A stretch of 38,026 bases of DNA from UBA4132 sp037133675 (GTDB lineage: Bacteria; Pseudomonadota; Gammaproteobacteria; Methylococcales; Methylomonadaceae): positions 1-38,026 of the forward strand of contig JBAXNR010000029.1 of NCBI GenBank assembly GCA_037133675.1, read 5' to 3'. Below the pieces are notes generated by a model. The model was not told the DNA's origin. It saw only the letters and a list, made by a program, of their open reading frames with translations, and did no database searches. The stretch's first letter is position 1. Each line of letters starts with the position of its first letter. Below, piece after piece: positions 1-7,427 of the stretch. Made by a program: the position numbers and the translations under genes.

Positions 1-60
1 TTTGACTCATTAGTTAAGGATGTTTGACTCATTAGTTAAGGATGTTTGACTCATTAGTTG
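1..60. repeat. 22-bp tandem repeat, about 2.7 copies
   Basis: The unit TTTGACTCATTAGTTAAGGATG occurs at 1-22 and 23-44, and a partial third copy at 45-60 diverges after its first 16 bases. The array touches the window edge, so the true copy number is unknown. No gene or spacer structure accompanies it. It could be an iteron-like array, a recombination footprint or a simple minisatellite. Confidence 0.85.
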
Positions 61-236
61 GCGTTTGAAGCCCGCGTCATTCGTGGCTTACGAGCCTCTC
101 TAAATCTTTAAACATATTAAACAAATAAACACACAAAACGCGCACGCGAGAATTTGATCAAAAACTTGCCTAAAAAACGACTTTGTTGTGTGTTTTTTTC
201 GTAATTTTGAAAAAAAGATTACAAACCACTCAGAAC

Positions 237-293
237 ATAACTAAAGAACAGACTTAAAAGCCATTCTAGTGGCTTTTAAGTCTGTTTAGTTAT
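237..293. terminator. strong hairpin, possible bidirectional terminator or IS end hairpin
   Basis: Arms 247-263 and 270-286 are perfect 17-bp reverse complements around a 6-nt loop (TTCTAG). The stem extends outward past a small bulge through 237-245 and 285-293. The nearest clear gene end is nifQ at 1163, so it is not obviously its terminator. It lies 84 bp before an IS200-type remnant and may instead be a subterminal palindrome of that element. Confidence 0.6.
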
Positions 294-376
294 AAGTTCT
301 ACCCTTATTCATAAAAACCGCGTAAATGACAAAAATAAGCTTTTAATGTAAATCGTTAATTAAAGGAAGATGTTCG

Positions 377-562
377 ATGAAGCTGTGTGAAAGTTTTCCC
401 GATTTGAAAAAGCGATAGTGCGGACGACACTTTTGGGCACGAGGTTACTTATGAGCAACTTTTGGTGATTTGACCGAAGAGATGATTAAGAATTATCTGG
501 AGCATCATTTTGAACCTAAGGGTGATGATACAACAGGACAGAGACATAAACGGGGCTTGTGA
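377..562 (+). pseudogene. IS200/IS605-type TnpA (Y1 transposase) C-terminal remnant
   Basis: Reading from 377 gives a frame with in-frame stops (TAG at 416, TGA near 452) that still spells the C-terminal part of a Y1 transposase: GRHFWARGYL, then GDLTEEMIKNYLEHHFEPKG. The Tyr codon at 494-496 sits where the catalytic tyrosine of this family normally lies. The N-terminal HUH part is not recognisable upstream. The gene is dead by stop codons and truncation. Recognition is from remembered family sequence, not from a search. Confidence 0.6.
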
Positions 563-585
563 CCCGTATCCCGACTTTGGGTGAG

Positions 586-909
586 TTTAAACAAACGTCA
601 TCAAAGTCCCACGAGATTTTAAGACTGTGAGCGTTACCTAGCCGTCATCAAGTGAAATCCATCCTGTGCTGTACCAAATTCGATAAAAACCTCAGATAAC
701 GACTTATTCTGAATGAATTATTATCGAAATATCAGTGACTTTTGTTTAATTATTGTTATCGTATAAACGATCATTTTTAGAATAATGGACTGCCCCAAAA
801 ATAAGCAGGGAAAAATCGGTTAATTTTGGGAAGTCGCTATTGCGATCAAACCGTGATGGTGCAAGGCATTCGCTAAAATATCGTGGGACTTTGATGACGT
901 TTGTTTAAA
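586..909. repeat. 29-bp perfect inverted repeat pair enclosing about 266 bp
   Basis: Positions 586-614 and 881-909 are exact reverse complements (29 of 29). Weaker matching containing CCCGACTTT continues on the outer sides. The interior has no open frame of note and is AT-rich. This looks like a small non-autonomous mobile element or the decayed ends of an insertion sequence. With the neighbouring TnpA remnant and the tandem repeat, it makes 1-1100 a gene-free stretch of mobile debris. Nothing else is visible from about 910 to 1162. Confidence 0.65.
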
Positions 910-1162
910 TCTACCCGACTTTAGTCGTTATATTTAACCCACCTACTTTAGCTAGTGGTTGTTAAGTTTACGTTAACTAAGCCTTTGAAAACTCAAAAAT
1001 CGACTTTATATACGTTTTTTGAAACGCAATGTAATTTTTAGAGATGCCCTTAAAAATCAATGATAAAATCGGTTTCACTGCCACTCTCGGTTTTGAATGT
1101 TCTCAGTTGGCAGCGCGTATTTGTCCATCGGTGACGGCTTTACAAACACAGATATACTTTGG

Positions 1163-1780
1163 TCAACTAGGCACGGTATTTTCATTGTTCTGCGTGGATT
1201 GAGCTTCAATAATCGTTTCTTCAGAGCCATAACACTGCCCATAATCAACGCACACTTGACACGAGGGCGCACGGCATAAATAGATGCCTTCTTCCTCACA
1301 TAGTTGTTTGTAGAGGAATTTTTTCCATTTCATGTCATGGGTATTTCGCGCCGCTAATTCGGGAAAATTGTAATGTAACAAGGCGGTGAGTTGCGGGCGT
1401 GACCATAAGCCTAAATCATGCCACAGATGATCGTTGCCTAAACAACCCGCAACTAGCAATCCAATTATCCAGTCGCTTTCAACGACTTCTGGACGACTGT
1501 AATTTTTTAGTAAGTTAATTAAATCTTGCCGTTCTAGCATACGACTAAAATCAAGTTGTTTGCCCGACGGAGCGTATTCAGGTAATGGATAATTCGTAAA
1601 GTAATTGGTTTTTAACGCAATAAAGTCATGACACTCCAAACCCAAATAATCAGGCAATATACTGTTACCTACGCACCAGCTAGCCACCATACACGCCAAC
1701 CATTCATGATTAGGATTGCGCGGTAGCTGTAGAGTAAGCTGAGAATAAATAGCTTCCCTGTCGATGTGTTGAAGTGTCAT
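1163..1780 (-). CDS. nifQ: NifQ, molybdenum donor for FeMo-co synthesis
   Basis: This 205-aa protein carries the C-terminal NifQ cysteine signature C-x4-C-x2-C-x5-C, seen as CRAPSCQVCVDYGQC followed by YG. In the family this motif binds the Fe-S cluster through which NifQ passes molybdenum to FeMo-co assembly on NifEN/NifH. Length is normal for NifQ. It is the last gene of the minus-strand run from nifB and starts 11 bp after the FeSII-like ferredoxin stop, which supports co-transcription. The tail after the cysteine motif is polar and variable. Family assignment is secure from the motif and context. Confidence 0.93.
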   Translation of the reverse strand: MTLQHIDREAIYSQLTLQLPRNPNHEWLACMVASWCVGNSILPDYLGLECHDFIALKTNYFTNYPLPEYAPSGKQLDFSRMLERQDLINLLKNYSRPEVVESDWIIGLLVAGCLGNDHLWHDLGLWSRPQLTALLHYNFPELAARNTHDMKWKKFLYKQLCEEEGIYLCRAPSCQVCVDYGQCYGSEETIIEAQSTQNNENTVPS

Positions 1781-1791
1781 GGTCTGTTTTT

Positions 1792-2142
1792 TTAGTATTG
1801 GACGAGTATATCTTCGTCCCTAACGACCATTTGGCACGCTAAACGCCATTTTGAAGGCAAATCGTCAACAATCATCTGTTCCATTTCTTCTTTGGTGATT
1901 TTGCCGATTTCTTGTAAGACCTTTTTTTCTTTTTCAGTTAAAGGACCGCCCATGCGTTGGTGTTTATCGTCCACACTGCTGACTTGCACTAAACAAGTAC
2001 CACATTCGCCATCTTCGCATTCAAAATTAATGGGGATTTTATTTTCCCGCGCGATTTTTAAAATATTTTCAGTGTGGCTACCTGCCACCGCATAGACAGT
2101 TTTATCGCGGTAGTCTGGGTTAGAAAAAGTAATTAATGCCAT
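1792..2142 (-). CDS. FeSII-like (Shethna protein II type) [2Fe-2S] ferredoxin
   Basis: 116 aa, with the plant-type [2Fe-2S] ligands C42, C47, C50 (FECEDGECGTC) and C103 (RLAC). Unlike ordinary ferredoxins it has an insertion at about residues 57-95 (PLTEKEKKVLQEIGK, then a DLP motif) that closely resembles the Azotobacter FeSII protein. FeSII forms an inactive but O2-tolerant complex with NifDK and NifH when oxidised. The AVAG, LTEKE, VLQEIGK and RDEDILV blocks align with remembered FeSII sequence. It sits between another [2Fe-2S] ferredoxin and nifQ and shares a transcript with fprA. Protective function is inferred from similarity; a plain electron carrier is the alternative. Confidence 0.8.
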   Translation of the reverse strand: MALITFSNPDYRDKTVYAVAGSHTENILKIARENKIPINFECEDGECGTCLVQVSSVDDKHQRMGGPLTEKEKKVLQEIGKITKEEMEQMIVDDLPSKWRLACQMVVRDEDILVQY

Positions 2143-2167
2143 AAAAAAAACTCCTAAATTTATTTAA

Positions 2168-2455
2168 TTAAACGGGTTTGACACGAATAACGCCACCTAA
2201 GACCTGTGCTTGACAGGCTAGACGGTTATGTTTACCCGCCATGTTTTCTCTTAGAATTTTATCCTCTAAAACAGAGGGTTCACTCAAGTTGTTCCAGCCT
2301 TCGGTGACTTTCATAATACAAGTGCCACACTCGCCTTCACGGCAACCGTAAGTAATTGCTGAACCGACTTTTTCAGAAATTTCAATAACGCGGGTACCTG
2401 CGGGTGCAGAAACGGTAACGTTAATATCTTCGAAGGTAATTGATGCTTTTGCCAT
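2168..2455 (-). CDS. nif-linked [2Fe-2S] ferredoxin
   Basis: 95 aa, with ligands C38, C43, C46 (GCREGECGTC) and C81 (RLAC), the standard adrenodoxin/plant-type spacing. It lacks the FeSII insertion, so it is a different paralogue from its downstream neighbour. Similar small ferredoxins (FdxD-like) occur in Rhodobacter nif regions. It starts 30 bp after fprA ends and ends 25 bp before the FeSII-like gene, clearly in one operon. It probably carries electrons to FprA or in cofactor synthesis; the partner cannot be told from sequence. Confidence 0.85.
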   Translation of the reverse strand: MAKASITFEDINVTVSAPAGTRVIEISEKVGSAITYGCREGECGTCIMKVTEGWNNLSEPSVLEDKILRENMAGKHNRLACQAQVLGGVIRVKPV

Positions 2456-2485
2456 GATGTGTTTCCTTTTGTTAAGTTAAAGTAG

Positions 2486-3769
2486 TTAAGCAAGATCAGC
2501 CATATCAATTACTTTGGATTTCCTTAAACCCAGTAGTTCTTGCGCTAATTCATGCCCGAATTCACGACACTGATCAATTTCTTCATCAGTCGGAATGAGT
2601 TTAATGCGGATTCCTGCAATGGGAACGCGCAACTTAAGACCGCGTAAACGGTCTTCAACCATTTTTACGCCTTCGCCTGTCCAGCCGAATGAACCGAATA
2701 CACCTCCCAGTTTGCCTTTCATGCTGACCACTGCCAGCGATGATAATAAATCCCACACGGGTTTGACTGCATCGCCGTTAATGGTTGGCGTGCCAAATAC
2801 GATGCCATCCGCACTCTCAATCAAATCGACAAACGGCGATATTTCGCTGCCTTCCAAGTCGTAGAGTGATACGCGCACGTTTTCGACCGCCATCGCGCCT
2901 TCATAAATGGCTTCTGCCATGTGTCGGGTATTGCCGTAAGAGCTGATATAGAAAATCAATAAGGTTTTCTCATTCGCGCTGATTTCACTTTGTAACGCAG
3001 ACCGTGACAGTTCGCGGTAACGCTGCACATAACGTTGTGGTTGATCGCATAAAAATGGACCATGCGCGGGTAGAATTTTACTCAACGGTAACAGTGGTTC
3101 AATAATATCTAAGGCGGTATTCACATAAGTTTTAAACGGACGCATGATATGCGCGTAGTAATATTCAAACGAAAAGCGAAAATCGCCCACTTCGTCATTA
3201 AATAACCGCGTATCACAAAAGTGACAACCAAACACATCACCCGAAAACAGGATTTTTTCTTCAATCAAGTGTGTACATTGAGTGTCAGGCCAATGCAAAT
3301 ACGGGGTGTGTAAAAAACCTAAGGTTCTATCGCCTAGCGTTACCGTGTCACCCGTCAGTACTGGGGTAAAATCAAATTCATCCTGTTTCAATAATGCTTT
3401 CAGCATCGACTGGGCTTTTTGAGAAATATAGAGCCGCGCTTGCGGCGCACGGCGCATCAACTCAGGTAATGCCCCAGAATGATCTGGCTCTAAGTGATTC
3501 AGGACAATGACGCTGATTTCGTCATAACGGGCGACTGATTCCAAACGAGCAAAAAAATCACCTGCGAAACTTTCTTTCACTGTATCAATTACCGCTACGC
3601 CTGCACTACCGCGTACCAAATAAGCGTTATAGCTGGTGCCATTAGCAGTTTTTAAAATAATATCGAAGGTTCGTAAATTAGGGTCTAATGCACCTATCCA
3701 ATGCACACGCTCAGAGAGTGCGATTGCTTGTGGAATACCTTCTGCATTTACTAGCGTGGGCTTAGTCAT
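2486..3769 (-). CDS. fprA: flavodiiron protein (O2/NO reductase), FprA family
   Basis: 427 aa in two domains. The N-terminal metallo-beta-lactamase-like diiron domain (about 1-255) has the H-x-E-x-D-H motif (NHLEPDHSG), a further HWPDT and FSGDVFGCH, and a late AHGP histidine. The C-terminal flavodoxin domain (about 265-415) has the FMN loop SSYGNTRHMAEAI. The family reduces O2 to water or NO to N2O in the cytoplasm. It overlaps nifO by 8 bp and is followed by two ferredoxins, so it is translated with the nif set. A nif-linked fprA is known in Rhodobacter capsulatus. Its likely role is scavenging O2 near nitrogenase. Confidence 0.93.
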   Translation of the reverse strand: MTKPTLVNAEGIPQAIALSERVHWIGALDPNLRTFDIILKTANGTSYNAYLVRGSAGVAVIDTVKESFAGDFFARLESVARYDEISVIVLNHLEPDHSGALPELMRRAPQARLYISQKAQSMLKALLKQDEFDFTPVLTGDTVTLGDRTLGFLHTPYLHWPDTQCTHLIEEKILFSGDVFGCHFCDTRLFNDEVGDFRFSFEYYYAHIMRPFKTYVNTALDIIEPLLPLSKILPAHGPFLCDQPQRYVQRYRELSRSALQSEISANEKTLLIFYISSYGNTRHMAEAIYEGAMAVENVRVSLYDLEGSEISPFVDLIESADGIVFGTPTINGDAVKPVWDLLSSLAVVSMKGKLGGVFGSFGWTGEGVKMVEDRLRGLKLRVPIAGIRIKLIPTDEEIDQCREFGHELAQELLGLRKSKVIDMADLA

Positions 3770-4184
3770 GACTGCCGCAGCTCGTAGATGCGGAACGCGG
3801 ACAGCTTTCTAAATTCTGTTCCATATTCATCGCTAAGCCTAATAAGCAAGCGGTAACTTTTTCAAAATTAAACCCAGCTAGCCGTTGTTCACCTATCTGC
3901 ATCAGCGGGCGACGTATCAATAACGGCTCGATAAGCATCAAATCTAGGGCTTGCTGCGCACTGAGCTTATCGGGTTCAACTTCGCCGTGTTTAATGGCTG
4001 GTGCGCTGTAGTTGAACCAATCACGCACGGGCAAATCAGCGAAAAATAAATGCAGTTGGTCTGCTTGCCAATTTTCAGTAAGTAAGTTTTTTGCAATGAC
4101 GGTATGACCTACATCCGTCAACAAACGTTTTTGCCGCGTGTTGTTAGCACAGTTCGGTTTTTCGTAAAAAATCACCGTAGCCAT
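3762..4184 (-). CDS. nifO: NifO, ArsC-like nitrogenase-associated protein
   Basis: 140 aa with an arsenate-reductase-like thioredoxin fold. The N-terminus MATVIFYEKPNCANNTRQK places Cys12 in the ArsC active-site loop, and RRPLMQIG matches the ArsC/Spx strand. In Azotobacter NifO has been linked to molybdenum allocation between nitrogenase and nitrate reductase. A Cys-rich tail (CPRSASTSCGSHD) extends beyond the usual fold. It ends inside fprA and starts 1 bp after fdxN, a tight operon matching the Azotobacter order nifB-fdxN-nifO. The activity itself is not shown by sequence. Confidence 0.88.
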   Translation of the reverse strand: MATVIFYEKPNCANNTRQKRLLTDVGHTVIAKNLLTENWQADQLHLFFADLPVRDWFNYSAPAIKHGEVEPDKLSAQQALDLMLIEPLLIRRPLMQIGEQRLAGFNFEKVTACLLGLAMNMEQNLESCPRSASTSCGSHD

Positions 4185-4185
4185 A

Positions 4186-4464
4186 TCAATGCGCCTGTAG
4201 TTCTGCCATTGCTTCTGCCATTTTTTCGGGCGGAATACCCGTCAACGAACCAGGAGGATTAATGGCTTCACCTAATGAATTTAAAATCGCACCTTCAACT
4301 GGGCAAATACTAGCGCATTGAAAATCTGCAAACGCACCTTCGCATTCGGTGCATTTTTTCGCATCCACCAAAAAATGCGGCTTAGTTTCATAAATGGCGT
4401 TACTAGGACACACAGGCAAACAAGCGTGACAATTAACGCAAGATTCAATAATTTTTACTGCCAT
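4186..4464 (-). CDS. fdxN: FdxN-type 2[4Fe-4S] ferredoxin next to nifB
   Basis: 92 aa from the start at 4464, chosen because TAGGAG lies 8-13 bp before that ATG. A longer in-frame extension to 4554 would add a 30-residue non-conserved leader. Two cluster motifs are seen: CVNCHACLPVCP (about residues 9-20) and CTECEGAFADFQCASICP (about 38-55), with the long C-x8-C spacing typical of nif ferredoxins. In Azotobacter FdxN serves NifB cofactor synthesis, and this gene is the next minus-strand gene after nifB. No sigma-54 site was found directly before it, so it probably depends on read-through from nifB. Confidence 0.9.
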   Translation of the reverse strand: MAVKIIESCVNCHACLPVCPSNAIYETKPHFLVDAKKCTECEGAFADFQCASICPVEGAILNSLGEAINPPGSLTGIPPEKMAEAMAELQAH

Positions 4465-4640
4465 CACTAATCTCCTAAACATAAACCTGTCGTTCCTACG
4501 CTTTGCGTGAACGTGGTAAAAATACTCAATAATAACTATTGAAGTTGATTGCAAAAGAGAGAAAAATACTGTTCTGGTTATTTGGCAAATAATTAAAACA
4601 GCAGGTATTACTCGTTCAACTTAAGTTAAGGATAATAATT

Positions 4641-4823
4641 ATGAAAAAATTAACCTTGGTAGTTATGGCAGTCTTTGTTTCCTTGTTTACTATTAGCCAA
4701 GCTAATGCAACAACTTACTCAGATTCGCTTGTTGTATTTAAAAAATCTGTCTGCGTTCAGAATGAAGCAGGCAATCCACCAAAACCAACCAAACCACCAA
4801 AACCAAAGCCAAAACCACAGTAG
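4641..4823 (+). CDS. small secreted proline/lysine-tailed peptide, unknown
   Basis: 60 aa. Residues 1-23 form a clear signal peptide (two Lys, hydrophobic core VVMAVFVSLFTIS, cleavage after ANA). The mature peptide of about 37 aa has a single Cys and ends in a repetitive cationic tail (PPKPTKPPKPKPKPQ). AAGG lies 10-13 bp before the ATG. It is encoded against the nif genes, in the gap between nifB and fdxN. I do not recognise a family. The tail suggests binding to an anionic surface such as peptidoglycan or lipopolysaccharide, which is inference only. It could also be spurious, but the signal peptide argues otherwise. Confidence 0.55.
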   Translation: MKKLTLVVMAVFVSLFTISQANATTYSDSLVVFKKSVCVQNEAGNPPKPTKPPKPKPKPQ

Positions 4824-4842
4824 TTTGTAGTTTTGTAGTTTT

Positions 4843-4867
4843 GTAGGGTGGACAATGCCCACCCTAC
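4843..4867. repeat. GTAGGG-type palindrome at nifB 3' end
   Basis: Arms GTAGGGTGG (4843-4851) and CCACCCTAC (4859-4867) are perfect reverse complements. They lie 5 bp beyond the nifB stop and also 20 bp beyond the small peptide gene, so they can act on both convergent transcripts. Three TTTTGTAG units precede the palindrome. It belongs with other GTAGG palindromes at nif gene junctions in this window. Confidence 0.7.
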
Positions 4868-4871
4868 GCAA

Positions 4872-6362
4872 TCAACCGATTGCTCTTAACGTCTCATCTT
4901 TGTTTGTCAACTTCCCAGCCTTCGCCATTTCTCGATACACCGCCATCACCGCTTCTTCGATGTTTTCCATCGCGTGTTCGCCGTTTGGCATAATGCCCGC
5001 CGTTTCTAACATTTCCCACGGCTCATAACCGACTTTAGAACACAACACCGCCTCACAACCTGCTAACGAATGAATGGTACGTTGCAGAGTAGATTCAGTT
5101 TCGCCGCAACTAATATCACCACCGCAATAGGCATCGGCTTTACGATGACTGATAAAACGCACACCGTCAGGTGAGGCTTCATAAATCAAAAATTCTTTCG
5201 CATGACCAAAATGCACATTAATAACACCTTGTCCGCTAGTCGCAACTGCCATTAACACAGGGCGAGTCGTGAGGCGTTCCAGTTGTTTTTGCTGTTCAGC
5301 TTTTTGGGCTTTTTCTAAGCGTTTACTGTCCATTTCTTCTTGAATAGCGGCATGAATCACTTTGCGTTTTTCCATTGCCTCCGCGTAATCAATATCCATG
5401 TCTTCGATTTTGTCGATAGTAAATTCATCACCGCGATCTTCGCCCAACATACCCACCGCATCGGCGCGGCATTGGCGACAATGGCGCATCATATTCATAT
5501 CACCTGAACAACTATCTTGCAGGTCTTGTAACTCATCAGGCGTTGGGCCGCGTTGCCCCATTACGCCGTAAAACGTACCGTGTTCAGCTTCGGCAATGAG
5601 CGGCATTACATTATGTAAAAACGCGCCTTTGGATTTCACTACACGGCTAACTTCGGCTAAATGCTCGTCATTGACACCTGGAATCATCACTGAATTCACT
5701 TTGACCAAAATACCTTTGGCAATCAGCATTTCCAAGCCTTTTTGTTGTTGCTCAATCAGGATTTTCGCAGCTTTCACACCTTTAATGCGGCGATTTTTCC
5801 AAAAAATCCACGGGTAAATTTTCGCGCCGATTTCAGGGTCTACACAGTTGATAGTGATAGTGACGTGATCAATATTGTGTTTGGCTAACTCTTCCACCGC
5901 ATCAGGCAATGCTAAGCCGTTAGTCGAGACGCACAACTTAATATCGGGAGCTTCTTGGCTTAAGCGTCTAAAGGTTTCAAAAGTTTTTTCGGGATTGGCT
6001 AACGGATCGCCTGGTCCTGCAATACCTAGCACAGTCATTTGTGGAATATTTGCCGCGACTGCCATTGTTTTCTTAACCGCTTGATCGGGTGTTAAAACTT
6101 CCGATACCACACCTGGTCGTGATTCATTGGCACAATCATATTTACGATTACAGTAGTGACACTGGATATTACAAGCAGGTGCGACCGCAACGTGCATACG
6201 CGCGAAGTAGTGGTGAGCATCTTCTGAATAACAGGGATGATTTTGTACCTTTTCCCGAATTGAATCGGGCAAGCTGTCCATTTGATTGTCTGTAGAACCA
6301 CAAGAGCTGGCAGCACAACCGCCTTTCGCTTCAGGTACGTTGTTCAATACGGGTAATTGCAT
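4872..6362 (-). CDS. nifB: NifB, radical SAM FeMo-co core (NifB-co) synthase
   Basis: 496 aa. The radical SAM domain carries CNIQCHYC (C-x3-C-x2-C) at about residues 64-71, preceded by HVAVAPA, and later RHCRQCRADAVG, the usual site for extra cluster ligands. The C-terminal part (about 365-475) is a NifX-like domain with the HFGHAKEFLIYE strand. NifB fuses two [4Fe-4S] units and inserts carbide to make the 8Fe precursor of FeMo-co. Fusion to NifX is normal in proteobacteria. A sigma-54 promoter and a NifA-type site lie upstream. It heads the minus-strand operon down to nifQ. Confidence 0.97.
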   Translation of the reverse strand: MQLPVLNNVPEAKGGCAASSCGSTDNQMDSLPDSIREKVQNHPCYSEDAHHYFARMHVAVAPACNIQCHYCNRKYDCANESRPGVVSEVLTPDQAVKKTMAVAANIPQMTVLGIAGPGDPLANPEKTFETFRRLSQEAPDIKLCVSTNGLALPDAVEELAKHNIDHVTITINCVDPEIGAKIYPWIFWKNRRIKGVKAAKILIEQQQKGLEMLIAKGILVKVNSVMIPGVNDEHLAEVSRVVKSKGAFLHNVMPLIAEAEHGTFYGVMGQRGPTPDELQDLQDSCSGDMNMMRHCRQCRADAVGMLGEDRGDEFTIDKIEDMDIDYAEAMEKRKVIHAAIQEEMDSKRLEKAQKAEQQKQLERLTTRPVLMAVATSGQGVINVHFGHAKEFLIYEASPDGVRFISHRKADAYCGGDISCGETESTLQRTIHSLAGCEAVLCSKVGYEPWEMLETAGIMPNGEHAMENIEEAVMAVYREMAKAGKLTNKDETLRAIG

Positions 6363-6400
6363 GGTTTTTAACCTCGATTGTGTGTATTACTCATAGTAAA

Positions 6401-6417
6401 AGCACAGGTCATGCCAA
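6401..6417 (-). promoter_or_regulatory. sigma-54 promoter of nifB
   Basis: Read on the minus strand the site is TTGGCATGACCTGTGCT, which matches YTGGCACGRNNNTTGCW at 12 of the 14 defined positions with correct GG-N10-GC spacing. It lies 39 bp before the nifB start. The matching NifA-type site is at 6480-6495. Confidence 0.8.
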
Positions 6418-6433
6418 TAGCGATAGTTTGTTT

Positions 6434-6446
6434 TATCTTATTGATT
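6434..6446 (-). promoter_or_regulatory. possible IHF site upstream of nifB
   Basis: The minus strand reads AATCAATAAGATA, one mismatch from WATCAANNNNTTR. It lies between the NifA-type site and the -24/-12 promoter, where IHF normally bends DNA for NifA contact. The flanks are AT-rich, so a chance match is possible. Confidence 0.4.
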
Positions 6447-6479
6447 TATTTAGTTATTTTTTTTTGTGTTAGATTGAAT

Positions 6480-6495
6480 TGTCGTAAAGATGACA
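6480..6495. promoter_or_regulatory. NifA upstream activator site for nifB
   Basis: TGT-CGTAAAGATG-ACA fits TGT-N10-ACA exactly and lies about 65 bp upstream of the sigma-54 site of nifB. The motif is symmetric, so orientation is not informative. Regulation by NifA is inferred; nifA is not in this window. Confidence 0.7.
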
Positions 6496-6571
6496 GAGAG
6501 GATTTTCGGTTTTGTTAGCAATGACACAGAAAAATTAATAATTTTTTGCGGTGTAATAAGTATGCCTGTAT

Positions 6572-6589
6572 AGTAACGTATAAGTTACT
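6572..6589. promoter_or_regulatory. palindrome before the toxin gene, candidate operator
   Basis: AGTAAC-GTATAA-GTTACT is a perfect 6-bp inverted repeat ending 13 bp before the toxin ATG. HigA-type antitoxins bind such palindromes to repress their own operon. Assignment is by position only. Confidence 0.35.
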
Positions 6590-6602
6590 TAATGGAGCAG
6601 TA

Positions 6603-6929
6603 ATGAGAGTTCAAGAATACATTAGAGATGATAATAATAGCCCTTTCCAAAAATGGTTTAATAGCTTAGATAAGATGGCTGCTACAAAAGTAAGAACCGC
6701 TACATATCGTTTAGAGTTGGGTAACACATCAAATGTTAAATGGTTTGATGGTATTGGTGAGTACAAAATTGATTGGGGAGCTGGCTATCGCATCTATTTT
6801 GTCCAAGAAGGTAAAGAATTAATTATTTTGTTTGGTGGTGGAACGAAGAAAACTCAATCATCAGACATTGAACAAGCTAAACTTTTGTATCAAGAGTACA
6901 AAAATAGAAAGAATAAGGGGAAAAATTAA
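6603..6929 (+). CDS. HigB/RelE-family toxin of a HigBA-type module
   Basis: 108 aa from the ATG at 6603, chosen because GGAG lies just upstream; an in-frame extension to 6546 has no such site. The sequence (WFNSLD, KVRTATYRLELGN, then GIGEYKIDWGAGYRIYF and LIILFGGGTKKTQ) follows the addiction-module killer branch of RelE/HigB, mRNA interferases cleaving at the ribosome. The strand order and basic tail (KNRKNKGK) fit. The antitoxin follows 174 bp downstream, an unusually wide gap. The module separates nifB from the rhodanese/rnf genes. Family call is strong; activity is untested. Confidence 0.85.
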   Translation: MRVQEYIRDDNNSPFQKWFNSLDKMAATKVRTATYRLELGNTSNVKWFDGIGEYKIDWGAGYRIYFVQEGKELIILFGGGTKKTQSSDIEQAKLLYQEYKNRKNKGKN

Positions 6930-6950
6930 AGTGGACATCTTTTAAACATA

Positions 6951-7079
6951 AGCTGCTGCATTTGCAGCCATAAACTAAATATAGATATGCTTTTTAAACA
7001 AAGGGGAGTGATAAACAATTAGTTATTGTCACTACCAAAGAAAGGCATTAGCTGAGCTGCTTTGTAGTTTGCAGCCATA
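6951..7079 (+). repeat. two related GCTGC...GCAGCCATA copies in the toxin-antitoxin gap
   Basis: Copies at 6951-6972 and 7055-7079 share AGCTGCT at the left and TTTGCAGCCATA at the right, and each is itself partly palindromic (GCTGC with GCAGC). They bracket most of the gap between toxin and antitoxin genes. They may be operators of a separate antitoxin promoter or RNA hairpins. Confidence 0.45.
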
Positions 7080-7103
7080 GAAGATTATAAAGGTAATTAT
7101 ATT

Positions 7104-7427
7104 ATGACTCTTACCAGAGATTTTAAAGAAACAGTTAATGAACGCATACAACGTGAACCTGCTTATGCAGTCGCGTTACTTAATGAAGCGATTTCACTTT
7201 TCATCAATGGTGAACCAGACGTGGCAAGACTCGTATTGAGAGACCTAGTGAATACAACGGTCGGTTTTGAAGAGCTTGCCATTAAAACAGCTAAACCAAG
7301 TAAAAGTTTACATCGTATGTTATCTGCTAACGGGAATCCTACTATGGATAATTTAACCGTCATTATCAGTGTTCTTCGTAAAACACTGAATGTAAACATC
7401 GAAGTTCAAAGCGTTTCTATTGTGTAG
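7104..7427 (+). CDS. HigA-type antitoxin (addiction module antidote)
   Basis: 107 aa. The C-terminal half has a helix-turn-helix of the XRE type (ELAIKTAKPSKSLHRMLSANGNPTMDNLTVIISVL), the layout of the probable addiction module antidote family paired with RelE/HigB-like toxins. It would neutralise the upstream toxin and repress the operon. AAAGG lies 11-15 bp before the ATG. The 3' end overlaps the convergent rhodanese gene by 11 bp. A wide gap from the toxin suggests its own promoter or an internal regulatory element. Confidence 0.85.
   Translation: MTLTRDFKETVNERIQREPAYAVALLNEAISLFINGEPDVARLVLRDLVNTTVGFEELAIKTAKPSKSLHRMLSANGNPTMDNLTVIISVLRKTLNVNIEVQSVSIV

Noticed and set aside
1..60. CRISPR array
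   Set aside because: The repeats are directly adjacent with no spacers and no cas genes are present.
1075..1299. Small ORFs on both strands over the 3' end of nifQ
   Set aside because: They are shadow frames of nifQ and its flank with no family pattern.
4465..4554. Longer start for fdxN at 4554
   Set aside because: The added 30 residues are unlike any ferredoxin leader, and the inner ATG has a clear TAGGAG.
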